Shown here: in pieces, positions 16,999 to 26,867 of the stretch | Layout: each line of letters begins with the position of its first letter | Position numbering within the stretch: the stretch's first letter is position 1 | NCBI RefSeq assembly: GCF_001956295.1 | Contig: NZ_MRTD01000005.1 | Location: 186,001 to 250,000, forward strand | Reading direction: 5' to 3' | DNA length: 64,000 nt | DNA from: Paenibacillus sp. FSL A5-0031 | Lineage (GTDB): Bacteria; Bacillota; Bacilli; Paenibacillales; Paenibacillaceae | Position numbers and translations under genes: made by a program | Notes under the pieces: model-generated | Told to the model about the DNA's origin: nothing | Database searches by the model: none | The model's input: the letters and a program-made list of their open reading frames with translations, nothing else

Positions 16999-17031
16999 GC
17001 ACGGATGTTCTAACGAACATGCCGTGTTTTT
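16999..17031 (+). terminator. Terminator of metA-metI-metC
   Basis: GCACGG-ATGTTC and GAACAT-GCCGTG fold around a TAAC loop, followed by a T run. Confidence 0.85.
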
Positions 17032-17143
17032 CCTTATTTCAGGGCGAGATGCCATCATACGGCGGGTGACTTGCACTAGAGATCTATGTTAGGATGAAGT
17101 GATGGTTAGCATAAATAGAACGGAAATAAGGAGGTCTTGCGGA

Positions 17144-18280
17144 ATGGGAACGTTGGACCATATTTTGGATAAAGCGTTGCGCGGCGAGCGTGTTTCGCTC
17201 GAAGAAGGCATGGAATTATTAGCTTCGGATCAGATTGAAAAGATGGGGCATGTAGCTAATCAAATTATGCTCAAGCATCATCCAGATCCAATAACGACTT
17301 TTGTTGTTGGTCGAAATGTAAACTACACGAACGTATGTGATGTTTATTGCCGTTTTTGCGCGTTTTATCGCGCTCCAGGCTCTAAAGAGGGTTATGTACT
17401 GCCTGACGATACGATTTTGAGCAAAATTCAAGAAACGATCGATGTGGGTGGAACTGAAATTTTGATGCAGGGCGGTACGAATCCAGATTTGCCGTTTACG
17501 TATTATTTGGATCTGCTTCGCAAAATTAAACAGCATTTCCCGGGCATAACGATGCATTCGTTCTCTCCAGCGGAAATTCAGAAGATGAAGGTTGTATCAG
17601 ATGGCCTCTCCCTCGATGAAGTGATTAGACAACTGCATGATGCTGGACTTGATTCTTTGCCTGGCGGCGGCGCTGAAATTTTGGACGATCGCACACGCCG
17701 CAAGATCAGCCGCATGAAGGGCTCTTGGACGGACTGGATGGATGTGATGAAGTCTGCACACCGTCATGGTATGAATACGACTGCAACGATGGTTTATGGT
17801 CTAGGTGAGACCGTTGAAGAGCGCGCATTACATATGCTGCGCATCCGTGATGCTCAAGATGAGTGCATTGCGAACAAATATGATTCGACGGGGTTCTTGG
17901 CGTTTATTTCATGGCCTTTCCAGCCGGACAATACAAACCTGAAGCTTGAGAAAGCAAAGCCAGAGGAATATTTGCGTATTGTTGCAGCTAGCCGAATCAT
18001 GCTTGATAATATTCCGAATTTCCAATCCTCTTGGGTGACGATGGGGCCTGAGATGGGCAAGTTATCTCTTTCCTATGGCTGCAATGACTTCGGAAGCACC
18101 ATGATTGAGGAAAATGTCGTTTCAGCAGCTGGAACAACACATAAAGTGAACATTGAACTTATCCTTCAGCTTATTCGCGAGTGCGGCAAAATTCCGGCTC
18201 AACGCGATACAAAATATAATATTTTGAAGGTTTACAATGAATCCGATAAAGCAGATCTCGATTTTGTTATGCAAAATTAA
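17144..18280 (+). CDS. mqnC: Dehypoxanthine futalosine cyclase MqnC
   Basis: 378 residues. A radical-SAM enzyme of the futalosine route to menaquinone, which converts dehypoxanthine futalosine to cyclic DHFL. The iron-sulfur motif C-x3-C-x2-C is at Cys65, Cys69 and Cys72 (NVCDVYCRFC). EILMQGGTNPDLP, HSFSPAEI and LPGGGAEI are typical of MqnC rather than the related MqnE or CofH. The start is the ATG at 17144 with AAGGAGG nine bases ahead; the 15-codon extension has no ribosome site. It stands as a single gene between two terminators, with no other mqn gene in view. Confidence 0.93.
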   Translation: MGTLDHILDKALRGERVSLEEGMELLASDQIEKMGHVANQIMLKHHPDPITTFVVGRNVNYTNVCDVYCRFCAFYRAPGSKEGYVLPDDTILSKIQETIDVGGTEILMQGGTNPDLPFTYYLDLLRKIKQHFPGITMHSFSPAEIQKMKVVSDGLSLDEVIRQLHDAGLDSLPGGGAEILDDRTRRKISRMKGSWTDWMDVMKSAHRHGMNTTATMVYGLGETVEERALHMLRIRDAQDECIANKYDSTGFLAFISWPFQPDNTNLKLEKAKPEEYLRIVAASRIMLDNIPNFQSSWVTMGPEMGKLSLSYGCNDFGSTMIEENVVSAAGTTHKVNIELILQLIRECGKIPAQRDTKYNILKVYNESDKADLDFVMQN

Positions 18281-18311
18281 TGCTTTTTAGACCGATATAA
18301 GCAGTATCAAT

Positions 18312-18363
18312 ACGTTTGTTGAACTTCTCGCTCCAAAGTGGGAAGTTCGGCAAACGTTTTTTT
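18312..18363 (+). terminator. Terminator of mqnC
   Basis: A long stem: ACGTTTG (18312-18318) and GAACTTC (18321-18327) pair with GAAGTTC (18342-18348) and CAAACGT (18351-18357), then seven Ts. Its position also rules out the upstream-extended ytxC start. Confidence 0.92.
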
Positions 18364-18453
18364 GTATGCTTGCTTCCCTTACATTCCAATGTCTTCATCG
18401 TATATCCCCGAACGCGTCACCATATACTGATAAGGAAAGAAAGGGGTGAGCTG

Positions 18454-19386
18454 ATGGAGCTATTCACGGTATCGTTACCTGCAAGTCTCCAAAAGTCGGT
18501 TAATAAACTAACTCAATTGTTGAAGGAACAAGCGCTTGTCGATTTACATATTGGCTCAAAAACGGAGCAAACAGCCGTCATCGAGTTTCAGCAGGTATCG
18601 GATCAAAATATAAGCTGTCTAGCGCTGTTGCCACATTTTCAGTTAAAAACGCATGGTCACATCGTATATAAAGCGGCGTCACTAGCTATAGCTGAATTTG
18701 TGGTAAGTGAGATGGAGCCAGGGATGCTTGCTGCTATTATTCGCAGAAAGTATCGCCATAACAGTTCAGCCGATACAGCTGCTATTGAGCGGTATTGTCA
18801 TGATTTGCTGCATGGGAAAGAATGGGATAGCCTTGGAACGAGATTTTTGGATGCGGATCGCTTAAGAAGGAAAAGCAAAGTGGCTGCAGAGGTTGAGCTT
18901 TTTTTGCAGGATAACACGGAGCTTAATGTGAAGGGGTTTACAACCTTCAGGCTTGAGCCCTATCGTAAAGAACTAGCCGAAGTTGTGGAATACGCATTAG
19001 ATGAGTATGTGCTCGATAAACAATATCAGGAGTTTATTTCCCTGTTAAAATATTTTGTATTTCTTCAAGATACAAAGCTGCCTATGGTGCATTTGCTGCA
19101 TAAGGGCGGTCATGAATTCATGCTCTATGACGAAAAGTTTCAACCGCTTGATCCGAACCCTCCAACCGATCGTATCGTAGCCGAAATGCTTGAAACGGAA
19201 ATGAACATCGAAGACATGGTAATCAGCTCGCTGATTGCTGTATCTCCAAAGCATATTACGATCCATACGAGGCAGCAGGATATGCAAGTGATTCGAACGA
19301 TTCAAACGATTTTTGACCAGCGTGTCACGCTTTGCACGCAATGCGCATCCTGCAGCAGCAGCATTGATGAACTCGTTCAGCCATAG
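18454..19386 (+). CDS. ytxC: Putative sporulation protein YtxC
   Basis: 310 residues from the ATG at 18454, behind AAGGGGTGAG. The sequence resembles the YtxC family, whose members are found in endospore formers and are annotated as putative sporulation proteins of unknown mechanism. The position just ahead of thrS is the same as in Bacillus, which supports the call. The C-terminal half is well-conserved mixed alpha/beta (YALDEYVLDKQYQEFISLLKYFV). No signal peptide or membrane helix is seen. The last residues contain a cysteine pair region (CTQCASC). The longer frame from 18316 would start inside the mqnC terminator. Confidence 0.85.
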   Translation: MELFTVSLPASLQKSVNKLTQLLKEQALVDLHIGSKTEQTAVIEFQQVSDQNISCLALLPHFQLKTHGHIVYKAASLAIAEFVVSEMEPGMLAAIIRRKYRHNSSADTAAIERYCHDLLHGKEWDSLGTRFLDADRLRRKSKVAAEVELFLQDNTELNVKGFTTFRLEPYRKELAEVVEYALDEYVLDKQYQEFISLLKYFVFLQDTKLPMVHLLHKGGHEFMLYDEKFQPLDPNPPTDRIVAEMLETEMNIEDMVISSLIAVSPKHITIHTRQQDMQVIRTIQTIFDQRVTLCTQCASCSSSIDELVQP

Positions 19387-19406
19387 GTGAATTAACGAAT
19401 TTACTG

Positions 19407-19762
19407 TCTATTTGAAGCTTATAGCCTTGACCAAACGCGCAAGTCGAGCTATAATGACACACATATACGATGTAATCGGCAATGAAAAAGACATGTGTCT
19501 GTTTATGATATTTGGTCCAGAGAGAGGAAACTTGGCTGTAATTTCCTTCCACAATGTCCACAGGCGTACCCCTTTGAAGCTGTATGGCCCAACCTATAGC
19601 AGGTTTCTTAAGAAGCTGAGCGCTATAGCAGTATGCTGTACCGGAAATCTCCGTTACCAGATAATACGAGGACTGCTGCGTTAGGAATAAAGAGCAGTCG
19701 AAGTAGGGTGGAACCACGAGCACACAAGCACTCGTCCCTTTTTAGGGATGCGTGCTTTTTTT
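19407..19762 (+). ncRNA. T-box leader of thrS
   Basis: The 448-bp gap before thrS holds a T-box riboswitch. The universal T-box AGGGTGGAACCACG is at 19705-19718; Stem I elements (AGAGAG near 19520, then GGAAACTTGGCTG) lie upstream. A terminator with arms AAGCAC...TCCCT (19726-19739) and AGGGA...GTGCTT (19743-19757) plus seven Ts follows, and competes with the antiterminator containing the T-box. Uncharged tRNA-Thr would permit read-through. An ACC triplet at about 19567 is a plausible Thr specifier, but I cannot confirm the fold. Confidence 0.93.
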
Positions 19763-19834
19763 GTGCTCTTTTTTTGCTTGAAATGATGAATGGAAGCGTA
19801 ATTCGCTTACGGACAAAATGGAGGATGAACCAAA

Positions 19835-21772
19835 ATGACAATTCAAATCACTTTGCCAGATGGCGCGGTAAGAGAATATGCGGCTGGCACAACTATTGAA
19901 GAAGTAGCAGGCTCGATCAGCTCGGGTTTGCGTAAAAATGCGATTGCCGGAAAAATCGATGGCAAAGTAGTCGATGTATACACACCTATCGAGAACAATG
20001 CTGCAATTGAAATCGTTACTGTAGATTCGGCAGACGGCCTTGAGGTATACCGCCATAGTACAGCTCACTTGCTGGCACAAGCGATCAAACGGATATACGG
20101 CAATGCTAATGTTAAGCTCGGAATTGGCCCGGTAATCGAAGATGGCTTCTACTATGATATTGATATGGAGCAATCGTTGACGCCTGAGGATCTTGTAAAG
20201 ATCGAGAAGGAAATGGAAAAAATCGTTCAGCAAAACATCGACATTCGTCGTCGTGTAGTTAGTAGAGACGAGGCGCTTGCGATTTTTACTGAGCTTGATG
20301 ATAACTTGAAGCTGGAGCTTATTCGTGACCTTCCTGCTGATTCGGTTATTACGATGTATGACCAAGGGGAGTTCTTCGATCTATGCCGTGGACCGCATTT
20401 GCCATCTACCGGCCGTATTAAAGCCTTTAAACTGCTTAGCGTTGCTGGTGCCTACTGGCGCGGAGATTCCAAAAACAAAATGCTGCAGCGTATTTACGGA
20501 ACAGCTTTCCCTAAGAAAGCACAATTGGATGAGCATCTTCACTTCCTCGAGGAAGCTAAAAAACGCGATCACCGTAAACTAGGCCGCGAGCTAAAAATGT
20601 TTACATTCTCACGTGAGGTTGGCCAAGGCTTGCCGCTATGGCTGCCAAATGGCGCGAAGCTTCGCAGAACGATGGAGCGTTATATCGTGGATCTTGAGGA
20701 AAGACTGGGCTATGAGCATGTTTATACGCCGGTGCTTGCAAATGTGGAGCTTTATAAAACCTCCGGTCACTGGGAGCACTACAGCGAGGATATGTTCCCA
20801 AAAATGATTATGGACAACGAAGAGCTTGTTCTTCGTCCAATGAACTGTCCACACCATATGATGGTGTTCAAAAGCGACATGCGCAGCTACCGCGACCTGC
20901 CTGTTAGGATTGCTGAGCTTGGCACAATGCACCGCTATGAAATGTCAGGCGCGCTTACAGGCTTGCACCGCGTACGTGCCATGACGCTAAATGATGCGCA
21001 TATCTTCTGTCGTCCGGATCAAATCAAAGAAGAATTTGCACGCGTGGTTAACTTGATCCGCAAAGTGTATGAAGATTTCGGAATTAAAGAGTATCGTTTC
21101 CGCTTATCTTATCGTGATCCTAAGGATACAGAGAAGTATTTCCAAAATGATGAGATGTGGGAAATGTCACAGCGCATGCTGCGTGAAGTGGTTGAGGAGC
21201 TGGAGCTTCCATTCTTTGAGGCTGAAGGCGAAGCTGCATTTTACGGTCCTAAGCTTGACGTTCAAATTAAAACGGCGCTTGGCAAAGAAGAAACGTTGTC
21301 GACTGCACAGCTTGATTTCTTGCTTCCTGAACGTTTCGAGCTTGAATATGTCGGCGATGATGGCAAGAAGCACCGTCCGGTCGTTATCCACCGCGGCATT
21401 ATAAGCACAATGGAAAGAATGACAGCTTTCTTGCTTGAGAACTTTGCTGGCGCGCTTCCATTGTGGTTGTCACCAGTACAGGCGAAAGTTATACCAGTAT
21501 CGACAGCTTATGAGGAATACGCGCGAAAAGTTGCCGAGCAGCTGCAAGAAAACGGCATTCGTGTAGAAAGTGATTTGCGCAATGAGAAGCTGGGCTACAA
21601 AATTCGTGAGGCCCAGCTGGAGAAAGCGCCTTACATGCTCGTAGTGGGCGAGAATGAAATGCAAGCTGAAGCCGTCTCCGTAAGGAAACGCGGTGAAGGC
21701 GATCTTGGCGCTATTCCAGTTGCAGAGCTGATTTCGCAGCTGCAAAAGCAGATCGCAAACAAAGAACAATAA
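19835..21772 (+). CDS. thrS: Threonyl-tRNA synthetase
   Basis: 645 residues, the full class II ThrRS. Domains in order: TGS (~1-63), the editing domain with [11 protein letters not shown] (~73-225), the catalytic core (~240-535) with [12 protein letters not shown] (Cys is a zinc ligand), [19 protein letters not shown] (motif 2) and [17 protein letters not shown] (motif 3), and the anticodon-binding domain (~540-640). It attaches threonine to tRNA-Thr and removes mischarged serine. The ATG at 19835 has GGAGG 10 bases upstream. Expression is controlled by the T-box leader directly in front. Confidence 0.98.
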   Translation: MTIQITLPDGAVREYAAGTTIEEVAGSISSGLRKNAIAGKIDGKVVDVYTPIENNAAIEIVTVDSADGLEVYRHSTAHLLAQAIKRIYGNANVKLGIGPVIEDGFYYDIDMEQSLTPEDLVKIEKEMEKIVQQNIDIRRRVVSRDEALAIFTELDDNLKLELIRDLPADSVITMYDQGEFFDLCRGPHLPSTGRIKAFKLLSVAGAYWRGDSKNKMLQRIYGTAFPKKAQLDEHLHFLEEAKKRDHRKLGRELKMFTFSREVGQGLPLWLPNGAKLRRTMERYIVDLEERLGYEHVYTPVLANVELYKTSGHWEHYSEDMFPKMIMDNEELVLRPMNCPHHMMVFKSDMRSYRDLPVRIAELGTMHRYEMSGALTGLHRVRAMTLNDAHIFCRPDQIKEEFARVVNLIRKVYEDFGIKEYRFRLSYRDPKDTEKYFQNDEMWEMSQRMLREVVEELELPFFEAEGEAAFYGPKLDVQIKTALGKEETLSTAQLDFLLPERFELEYVGDDGKKHRPVVIHRGIISTMERMTAFLLENFAGALPLWLSPVQAKVIPVSTAYEEYARKVAEQLQENGIRVESDLRNEKLGYKIREAQLEKAPYMLVVGENEMQAEAVSVRKRGEGDLGAIPVAELISQLQKQIANKEQ

Positions 21773-21832
21773 TAAGTTACGCATAAAGCTTGAGCCATCG
21801 GGGCATTATTCTTCTGAGGAGGAAGTACCCAG

Positions 21833-22426
21833 ATGGCTACAAGCTTTTTTTATATTCAAAAAGGATTAACGGCATTGCTGCTCCTAACTGTTATCGTAAT
21901 CGGTTTAGATACAAAGGGCGGCGATACGATTCATGCTGAAGCATCAGCACCTGAGCAAAGCCCTGTTGCAAGCAAAAGCGACAACCTCGGCAAGTCAGAG
22001 GCAGCTGAGCGCACGAAGCCGAAAAAGGTTGAAGTTGTTGCTACAGGCTACACAGCTGGCGTAGAATCGACCGGTAAACGGCCTGGGCATCCACAATACG
22101 GAATCACCTATTCGGGCGTAAAGGTACGCAGGGATCAAGTCTCAACGATTGCGGCGGATACGAGGCTGTTTCCCATTGGGACGCTGCTCTATATACCTGG
22201 CTATGGCTATGGCGTGGTGGCTGATACGGGTTCAGCAATTAAGGGAAAACGCATCGACTTGTATTTTGAAACGATCAAGCAGGTGTATGAGCAGTGGGGC
22301 AAACGCACCGTTCATGTAGAGGTGCTGCGCATGGGAACGGGCAAGCTTTCGCAGGCATGGCTGAACAAAATAAACTTGGCTATAGAGGCCGGAAAGCCTA
22401 TTCCGCAGACGTATTTAGAATCGTAA
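21833..22426 (+). CDS. 3D-domain cell-wall protein (YuiC/Sps-like)
   Basis: 197 residues: an N-terminal membrane anchor or uncleaved signal (residues ~5-27, [19 protein letters not shown]), a charged linker, then a 3D domain (~70-175). The three conserved aspartates are in [18 protein letters not shown] and KRIDLYF, and the domain has the double-psi barrel of MltA/RpfB-like muralytic enzymes. Homologues such as YuiC are small stationary-phase peptidoglycan lytic proteins. There are no G5 or LysM repeats, so it is the short type. SD GAGGAGGA precedes the ATG at 21833. It lies 60 bp behind thrS with no clear terminator between, so read-through is possible. Confidence 0.87.
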   Translation: MATSFFYIQKGLTALLLLTVIVIGLDTKGGDTIHAEASAPEQSPVASKSDNLGKSEAAERTKPKKVEVVATGYTAGVESTGKRPGHPQYGITYSGVKVRRDQVSTIAADTRLFPIGTLLYIPGYGYGVVADTGSAIKGKRIDLYFETIKQVYEQWGKRTVHVEVLRMGTGKLSQAWLNKINLAIEAGKPIPQTYLES

Positions 22427-22487
22427 ATGAGTCGTATAATAAGCGGCAAGAATGCCATACTATCAATGAAACGGGGAGGTGAATACA

Positions 22488-22616
22488 ATGGCTAAAAACA
22501 AAAACAACAAAGCCCAAAACAATCAATACAATGCAGAATTCGCAGAAGAGTTTAACCAAAATAACGCTGCTAACAAACAAGCGGCAAACAATGCTCAGCA
22601 AAAAGCTGAGAAGTAA
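22488..22616 (+). CDS. Gamma-type small acid-soluble spore protein
   Basis: 42 residues, found by eye because it is too short for most ORF thresholds. A very strong SD, GGGGAGGTG, precedes the ATG at 22488. The peptide is almost all Asn, Gln, Lys, Ala and Glu (it starts MAKNKNNKAQNNQYN, with FAEEFNQNN in the middle), the composition of gamma-type SASPs (SspE family). In Bacillus these are made in the forespore as an amino-acid store and are not DNA-binding. The usual long repeat is reduced to one unit here. A terminator follows at 22649. Confidence 0.85.
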   Translation: MAKNKNNKAQNNQYNAEFAEEFNQNNAANKQAANNAQQKAEK

Positions 22617-22648
22617 TATTTTTTTGCTATGCCATGAGAAGGAAACGA

Positions 22649-22676
22649 AGGGGAACCGTTATCGGTTCCTCTTTTT
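22649..22676 (+). terminator. Terminator of the SASP gene
   Basis: GGGGAACCG pairs with CGGTTCCTC around TTAT, followed by five Ts. Confidence 0.87.
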
Positions 22677-22798
22677 ATTTGTCCTCTGCTCATCGCACCG
22701 TTATTTTGATCTAATAAAAAACAGTTTTCAAATGACCTCGGTTTGTTGTATGATTACATATGTAAGAAATAATAACATGACAAGACAGGTGAATACTC

Positions 22799-23182
22799 AT
22801 GACAGATCCGATCATTCATTCAGGCTTTGTAATTGCTGCCCATCATCGTAAAGCGGGCGAGGTTTTACCTTTTATTGATGCTTACGTTGCTAAGAAAGAG
22901 CAGGAAATAGCTGAAATTGAACAGATGGTTGAGCGTTATGAGAAAAGAAGGCTGATGGAAGACCGCGCGTATCAATCGATGTCTACACTTCGAAGAATGC
23001 TGACTGGCAGGAAGCCGGATCATCATCTGGCCGTTGAATATATTCATTTTGTAAGAAAACCGATGGAAAAGGTTCGTGCGCTCCGTCTGGAAATCGAAAG
23101 TGCTCGCTCCATCAAAAACGTATCGGCTCCAAACGATATTGTAACGGTATCCTATGAGCTGGCCAATGAGATGAACGATTAA
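22799..23182 (+). CDS. Uncharacterised 127-residue protein
   Basis: I do not recognise the family. The product is soluble and helical with no signal or membrane segment. The N-terminus (IIHSGFVIAAHHRKAGEVLPFIDAYV) leads into a charged amphipathic stretch that could form a coiled coil (~residues 33-55, KKEQEIAEIEQMVERYEKRR). An AGGTGA ribosome site lies 6 bases before the ATG at 22799. It is flanked by spore genes on the left and a bidirectional terminator on the right, so it is probably monocistronic. Codon use looks native. Confidence 0.75.
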   Translation: MTDPIIHSGFVIAAHHRKAGEVLPFIDAYVAKKEQEIAEIEQMVERYEKRRLMEDRAYQSMSTLRRMLTGRKPDHHLAVEYIHFVRKPMEKVRALRLEIESARSIKNVSAPNDIVTVSYELANEMND

Positions 23183-23207
23183 TGGAATGATCATTCTAAA
23201 TAATAGC

Positions 23208-23246
23208 AAAGAACCGTCCAGGCCATTCCGGCTTGGGCGGTTCTTT
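23208..23246. terminator. Bidirectional terminator between the unknown gene and amt
   Basis: AAAGAACCG-TCCA-GGCC pairs with GGC-TTGG-GCGGTTCTTT; A-rich on one flank and T-rich on the other. It lies between two convergent genes. Confidence 0.85.
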
Positions 23247-23250
23247 ATGT

Positions 23251-24546
23251 TTATTTGCTGTTTTTTAAGCGATCATAATCGAGGAAATCATGCTCCTGGC
23301 TGTATGCGGGAACACCGTGAATGCCAACATCGAGGCCGATGAGCTCCTCATCCTTGGAGACACGGACGGGCATAATTTTGCGGATCAGCCATAGTGCGCC
23401 CCAAGTTAAAGCGAAGCCCCATAAGGAAACTATTACGAGCCCTAATGCTTGAACGCCGAGCAAGTTGAAGCCTCCGCCATAAAATAAACCGTAGTAGCCC
23501 TTGCCTACGCCCTCTGCTAGCTCGGGAAGTGCGAATAAGCCGACTGCAATTGTTCCGATGCTGCCGCTGACGCCATGTACGGCAAAGGCGCCGACTGGAT
23601 CGTCGATCTGCCTGCGTTCCAGCCATTCAGTGACCAGCACCATCGCGATGCCGGATACTGCGCCGATCCCAATTGCAGCGATGTCAGATACGAAAGCGCA
23701 GCCTGCAGTAATACCAACGAGGCCGGCGAGTGAACCATTGATGACCATTGGCGGATCTGCTTTCTTGTAGCGGAACATCGTAAACAGAATACATGTTGCG
23801 CCGCCAGCAGCTGCCGAGAGCATCGTTGTAATCGCAATATGTCCGATTGAGCCGTTTGTAGCGCTAAGAGTACTGCCTGCATTAAACCCGAACCAGCCAA
23901 ACCATAGAATGAATGCACCTACAGAAGCAAGCGGCAAGTTGGAAGGCGGAACGATATTGGCTTTGCCGTCTGGACTGAATTTACCGATTCTCGGACCAAT
24001 GAAAATGGCTGCGGCGAGAGCGGAGAAACCTCCTAAAGCATGAATGACAGCAGAGCCTGCAAAATCGATCATGCCAAGCTTGCCAAGAAAGCCGCTGCTC
24101 GACCATACCCAGTGTCCGGCTAGCGGGTAAATGAATCCGGTCATTGCAATAGTGAGTAAAATATAAGCTCTAAAATTTATTCTTTCCGCTACTGCGCCCG
24201 ACACGATTGAAATGACGGCTATAACGAATGCGCATTGGAATAACCAAAAGGTTTCGTGCGTAATATTTAGTTTTATGTGAGACAGGTCTCCGTTGATGAG
24301 AAAGCCGGTCGTTCCGATTATTCCGCCTGCGTCCTGCCCATACATGAGTGCGAAGCCAAAAAAGTAAAAAACGAGTGCGCCGAAAGCGATGTCGACAAAA
24401 ACCTTCATGATGATGCTGACGGCATTCTTTTGCCTGACAAATCCTGCTTCAAGCAATGCGAAGCCGCCTTCCATGAGCAAGATCATGGCTGCTGTCAAAA
24501 CGACCCAGATGGTATCTAGTCCTTTTGACAGTTCGATAACGTCCAT
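23251..24546 (-). CDS. amtB: Ammonium transporter (Amt family)
   Basis: 431 residues with eleven membrane helices, the Amt/MEP/Rh trimeric ammonium channel. The twin pore histidines are recognisable in FAGSAVIHALGGFSAL and DPVGAFAVHGVSGSIG; the signature GWFGFNAGS is present. The C-terminal ~25 residues (IGLDVGIHGVPAYSQEHD) are the conserved cytoplasmic tail that relays PII control in other species. No glnK/PII gene accompanies it here. SD AGGAGATG precedes the ATG at 24546, and a consensus promoter lies at 24609-24638. Confidence 0.95.
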   Translation of the reverse strand: MDVIELSKGLDTIWVVLTAAMILLMEGGFALLEAGFVRQKNAVSIIMKVFVDIAFGALVFYFFGFALMYGQDAGGIIGTTGFLINGDLSHIKLNITHETFWLFQCAFVIAVISIVSGAVAERINFRAYILLTIAMTGFIYPLAGHWVWSSSGFLGKLGMIDFAGSAVIHALGGFSALAAAIFIGPRIGKFSPDGKANIVPPSNLPLASVGAFILWFGWFGFNAGSTLSATNGSIGHIAITTMLSAAAGGATCILFTMFRYKKADPPMVINGSLAGLVGITAGCAFVSDIAAIGIGAVSGIAMVLVTEWLERRQIDDPVGAFAVHGVSGSIGTIAVGLFALPELAEGVGKGYYGLFYGGGFNLLGVQALGLVIVSLWGFALTWGALWLIRKIMPVRVSKDEELIGLDVGIHGVPAYSQEHDFLDYDRLKNSK

Positions 24547-24608
24547 TTCTTCATCTCCTATTCTTAATATTCATGCATAGCGGTCTCTATTTTCTTAATC
24601 CGTTCATC

Positions 24609-24638
24609 ATTATAAATAGAAGACGTTAACAATGTCAA
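24609..24638 (-). promoter_or_regulatory. Sigma-A promoter of amtB
   Basis: On the minus strand TTGACA (24638-24633) and TATAAT (24614-24609) are both perfect, with an 18-bp spacer. A weak TGTTA-type half site overlaps the spacer, but no full GlnR/TnrA box (TGTNAN7TNACA) is visible here. Confidence 0.7.
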
Positions 24639-24809
24639 CGCTCTGCGTTATGTTTCATGACGCATGTTAGGTTTAAAATGGATAGAATCAACAAAAGCTC
24701 AGTCTAGAGACTGACTAACAATTCAATCGGTCGTCCCTTTTTCTATTGCATGTTGTCCGTTATACTAAGAATATCAAACGACGATGGAATCGTAAGGAGC
24801 TGGTGCCGC

Positions 24810-25829
24810 ATGAACGGAAACTTCGCAAACCGGTTATTCACCGGGTTAATCATCATTGCAGTTGGCGTCTTGTTTTTACTGAATCAAACGGGTCATGTGA
24901 CCTTTGATATTGGAGATTTATTTTCTACCTATTGGCCTGTAATCGTTATGATTGTAGGTATTCGCGGATTGTTGTCCAGCAAAACGTACGGCTCGGGTTC
25001 GAGCTGGTGGGGCGCGATTGTCCTATTAATCGGATGTGTATTTTTGGGACGCAATTTAAACTTATTCTCATGGTCTATTGGCGACATCATTCCTTACATT
25101 TGGCCAATAGTTGTTATTTTAGTCGGGATCAATATTATTTGGAGACCAAGATCAAAACGCCAAACTCCGCCAACAGATGATTGGAAATCATACCGCCCTT
25201 ACACAGATGAAGCGTCTGTTCCGCCAGCGCCGCCTCTTCACCCTGATCCAACGAAGCAGCCTGCGGACACGCACACGAAGGAAGAGAAGCAGGAAAGCGC
25301 ATCAAACAAACCATATGATGACTTTACTGCCAGCAAGAAAGAGTATAAGGAATGGAAAAATCACCATAAATCAGAATACAAAAAAAATGAAAAAGAATGG
25401 AAACGAAATCATAAGGAGCATGTGGAATGGTGGAACCACAATGATTCCAATGTGCAGAATCGCTCCGGGTTTATAGGGGATATTCATATCGGTCATGATT
25501 ATTGGGATTTAAAGCCGCTTAATATTTCCCATTTCATCGGTGATACCGTGCTTGATTTAACAAAAGCACAAGTATCCATGGGCGAAACCAAAATTCATGT
25601 ATCTTCATTTATTGGCGATGTAAAAGTATACGTTCCGAATGATTATGAAGTAGGCGTACAGGTTGTATCAAGCGCCTTTATTGGCGATGTGAAGGTGCTT
25701 GGTCAGAAAGAAGGCGGATTGTTTACGAATATCAATATTCAATCGCCAACTTATCAGGAAGCTAACAAAAAAATTAAGCTGGTCGTCAGCACGTTTATCG
25801 GAGATGTTCGTGTTACAAAGGTAGGGTGA
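24810..25829 (+). CDS. liaF: LiaF-like membrane regulator of a cell-envelope stress system
   Basis: 339 residues from the ATG at 24810 (SD AAGGAG). Two pairs of short hydrophobic segments at the N-terminus (~8-110) are followed by a long charged linker (~115-215) dominated by Lys, Glu, Trp and His (KEWKNHHKSEYK). The C-terminal LiaF domain (~225-339) has five repeats of the tetrapeptide FIGD spaced roughly 20-30 residues apart, suggesting a small beta-solenoid. In Bacillus LiaF inhibits the LiaSR two-component system until antibiotics disturb the lipid II cycle. liaS follows after 7 bases. The highly charged linker is unusual compared with short LiaF proteins. Confidence 0.9.
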   Translation: MNGNFANRLFTGLIIIAVGVLFLLNQTGHVTFDIGDLFSTYWPVIVMIVGIRGLLSSKTYGSGSSWWGAIVLLIGCVFLGRNLNLFSWSIGDIIPYIWPIVVILVGINIIWRPRSKRQTPPTDDWKSYRPYTDEASVPPAPPLHPDPTKQPADTHTKEEKQESASNKPYDDFTASKKEYKEWKNHHKSEYKKNEKEWKRNHKEHVEWWNHNDSNVQNRSGFIGDIHIGHDYWDLKPLNISHFIGDTVLDLTKAQVSMGETKIHVSSFIGDVKVYVPNDYEVGVQVVSSAFIGDVKVLGQKEGGLFTNINIQSPTYQEANKKIKLVVSTFIGDVRVTKVG

Positions 25830-25836
25830 TTCGAGT

Positions 25837-26850
25837 ATGATGGTTCGGTTTTTGAGGAGCGGAAAGTGGGAGCTCATCGGAATGTTTGTCATCGCATCAA
25901 CCGTGTCTCTAATACTTGGAGCGGTGGTGTGGAATGGACTCTTAGATGAAGTCAATAAGACGGAAGTGCGCCTAGGGGCTGCCTCCGTCTTCCTCCTTGT
26001 CAGCGTGGCGTTCGGTTACTGGGCGGCACAGCGCATTGGACGCCGAATTGATACGCTTCATTTATCGTTAAAGCAAGCATCAAACGGCAACTATGGCGTT
26101 CGGATTACTGAGGGCGGTCATAATTCATTTAATGAGGTTTATCGTGAGTTTAATGAGCTCGCTCAGCAGATGGAAGAAAAGATGAAATGGCTGCAAGTAC
26201 GCGGCGAAGAGTATGTGATGACGGAGTCTGCTTCTAATGAAGCGGCCGTGCTCGAGGAGCGAAAGCGTTTGGCAAGGGATTTGCATGATACGGTAAGCCA
26301 GCAGTTATTCGCTATCCATATGTGCGCTTCATCGCTTCCAAAGCTGCAGCAGGTTGATCGCGAACGTGCGGATTCTGTGCTCGAGCAGCTCGTCAATATG
26401 TCTAATTTGGCTCAGAAACAAATGAGGAATTTCATCGCTCAGCTGCGGCCTATGGAGCTTGAAGGTCGAACTTTATATGAAGCGCTTGATAAGTGGTTCC
26501 CTGATTATTGCCGCCAAAATAATTTGCAAGGTGAGCTGGAATGGCGCTTGAAGGAGCGTTTATCCGAAGCGAAGGAGCATCAGCTTTTTCTTATCGTCCA
26601 AGAAGCGATGGCGAATATCGAAAAGCATGCAAGCGCGAAGGGCTGCACGCTGACAATGGCAGATACGGAACGGCAGGTTAGCATGATTTTGCAGGATGAT
26701 GGGGTTGGCTTCAAGGTAGATGAGGTGAGACGCGGCTCATATGGACTGTCTACGATGCAGGAGAGAGCACAGAAGCTTGGCGGCGCGGCCGAAATCTGGA
26801 GCAAGTCTGGGAGCGGGACGAGGGTAAAGGTTACGATACCAAAAATGTAG
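25837..26850 (+). CDS. liaS: LiaS-like sensor histidine kinase
   Basis: 337 residues. Two N-terminal membrane helices (~13-33 and ~44-66) enclose a very short extracytoplasmic loop, the intramembrane-sensing layout of LiaS. Then a HAMP region, a HisKA_3 dimerisation helix with the phosphate-accepting His in RDLHDTVSQQLF, and a C-terminal ATPase with the D-box QDDGVGF and G-rich GSGTRV. It detects cell-wall stress together with LiaF and phosphorylates LiaR. The genes are packed: 7 bp from liaF, 17 bp to liaR. There is no liaIH in the window. Confidence 0.92.
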   Translation: MMVRFLRSGKWELIGMFVIASTVSLILGAVVWNGLLDEVNKTEVRLGAASVFLLVSVAFGYWAAQRIGRRIDTLHLSLKQASNGNYGVRITEGGHNSFNEVYREFNELAQQMEEKMKWLQVRGEEYVMTESASNEAAVLEERKRLARDLHDTVSQQLFAIHMCASSLPKLQQVDRERADSVLEQLVNMSNLAQKQMRNFIAQLRPMELEGRTLYEALDKWFPDYCRQNNLQGELEWRLKERLSEAKEHQLFLIVQEAMANIEKHASAKGCTLTMADTERQVSMILQDDGVGFKVDEVRRGSYGLSTMQERAQKLGGAAEIWSKSGSGTRVKVTIPKM

Positions 26851-26867
26851 CGGGGAGAGCATGAATA

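Noticed and set aside
18316-18453. Longer N-terminus of ytxC
   Set aside because: It would begin inside the mqnC terminator; the ATG at 18454 has a strong ribosome site.
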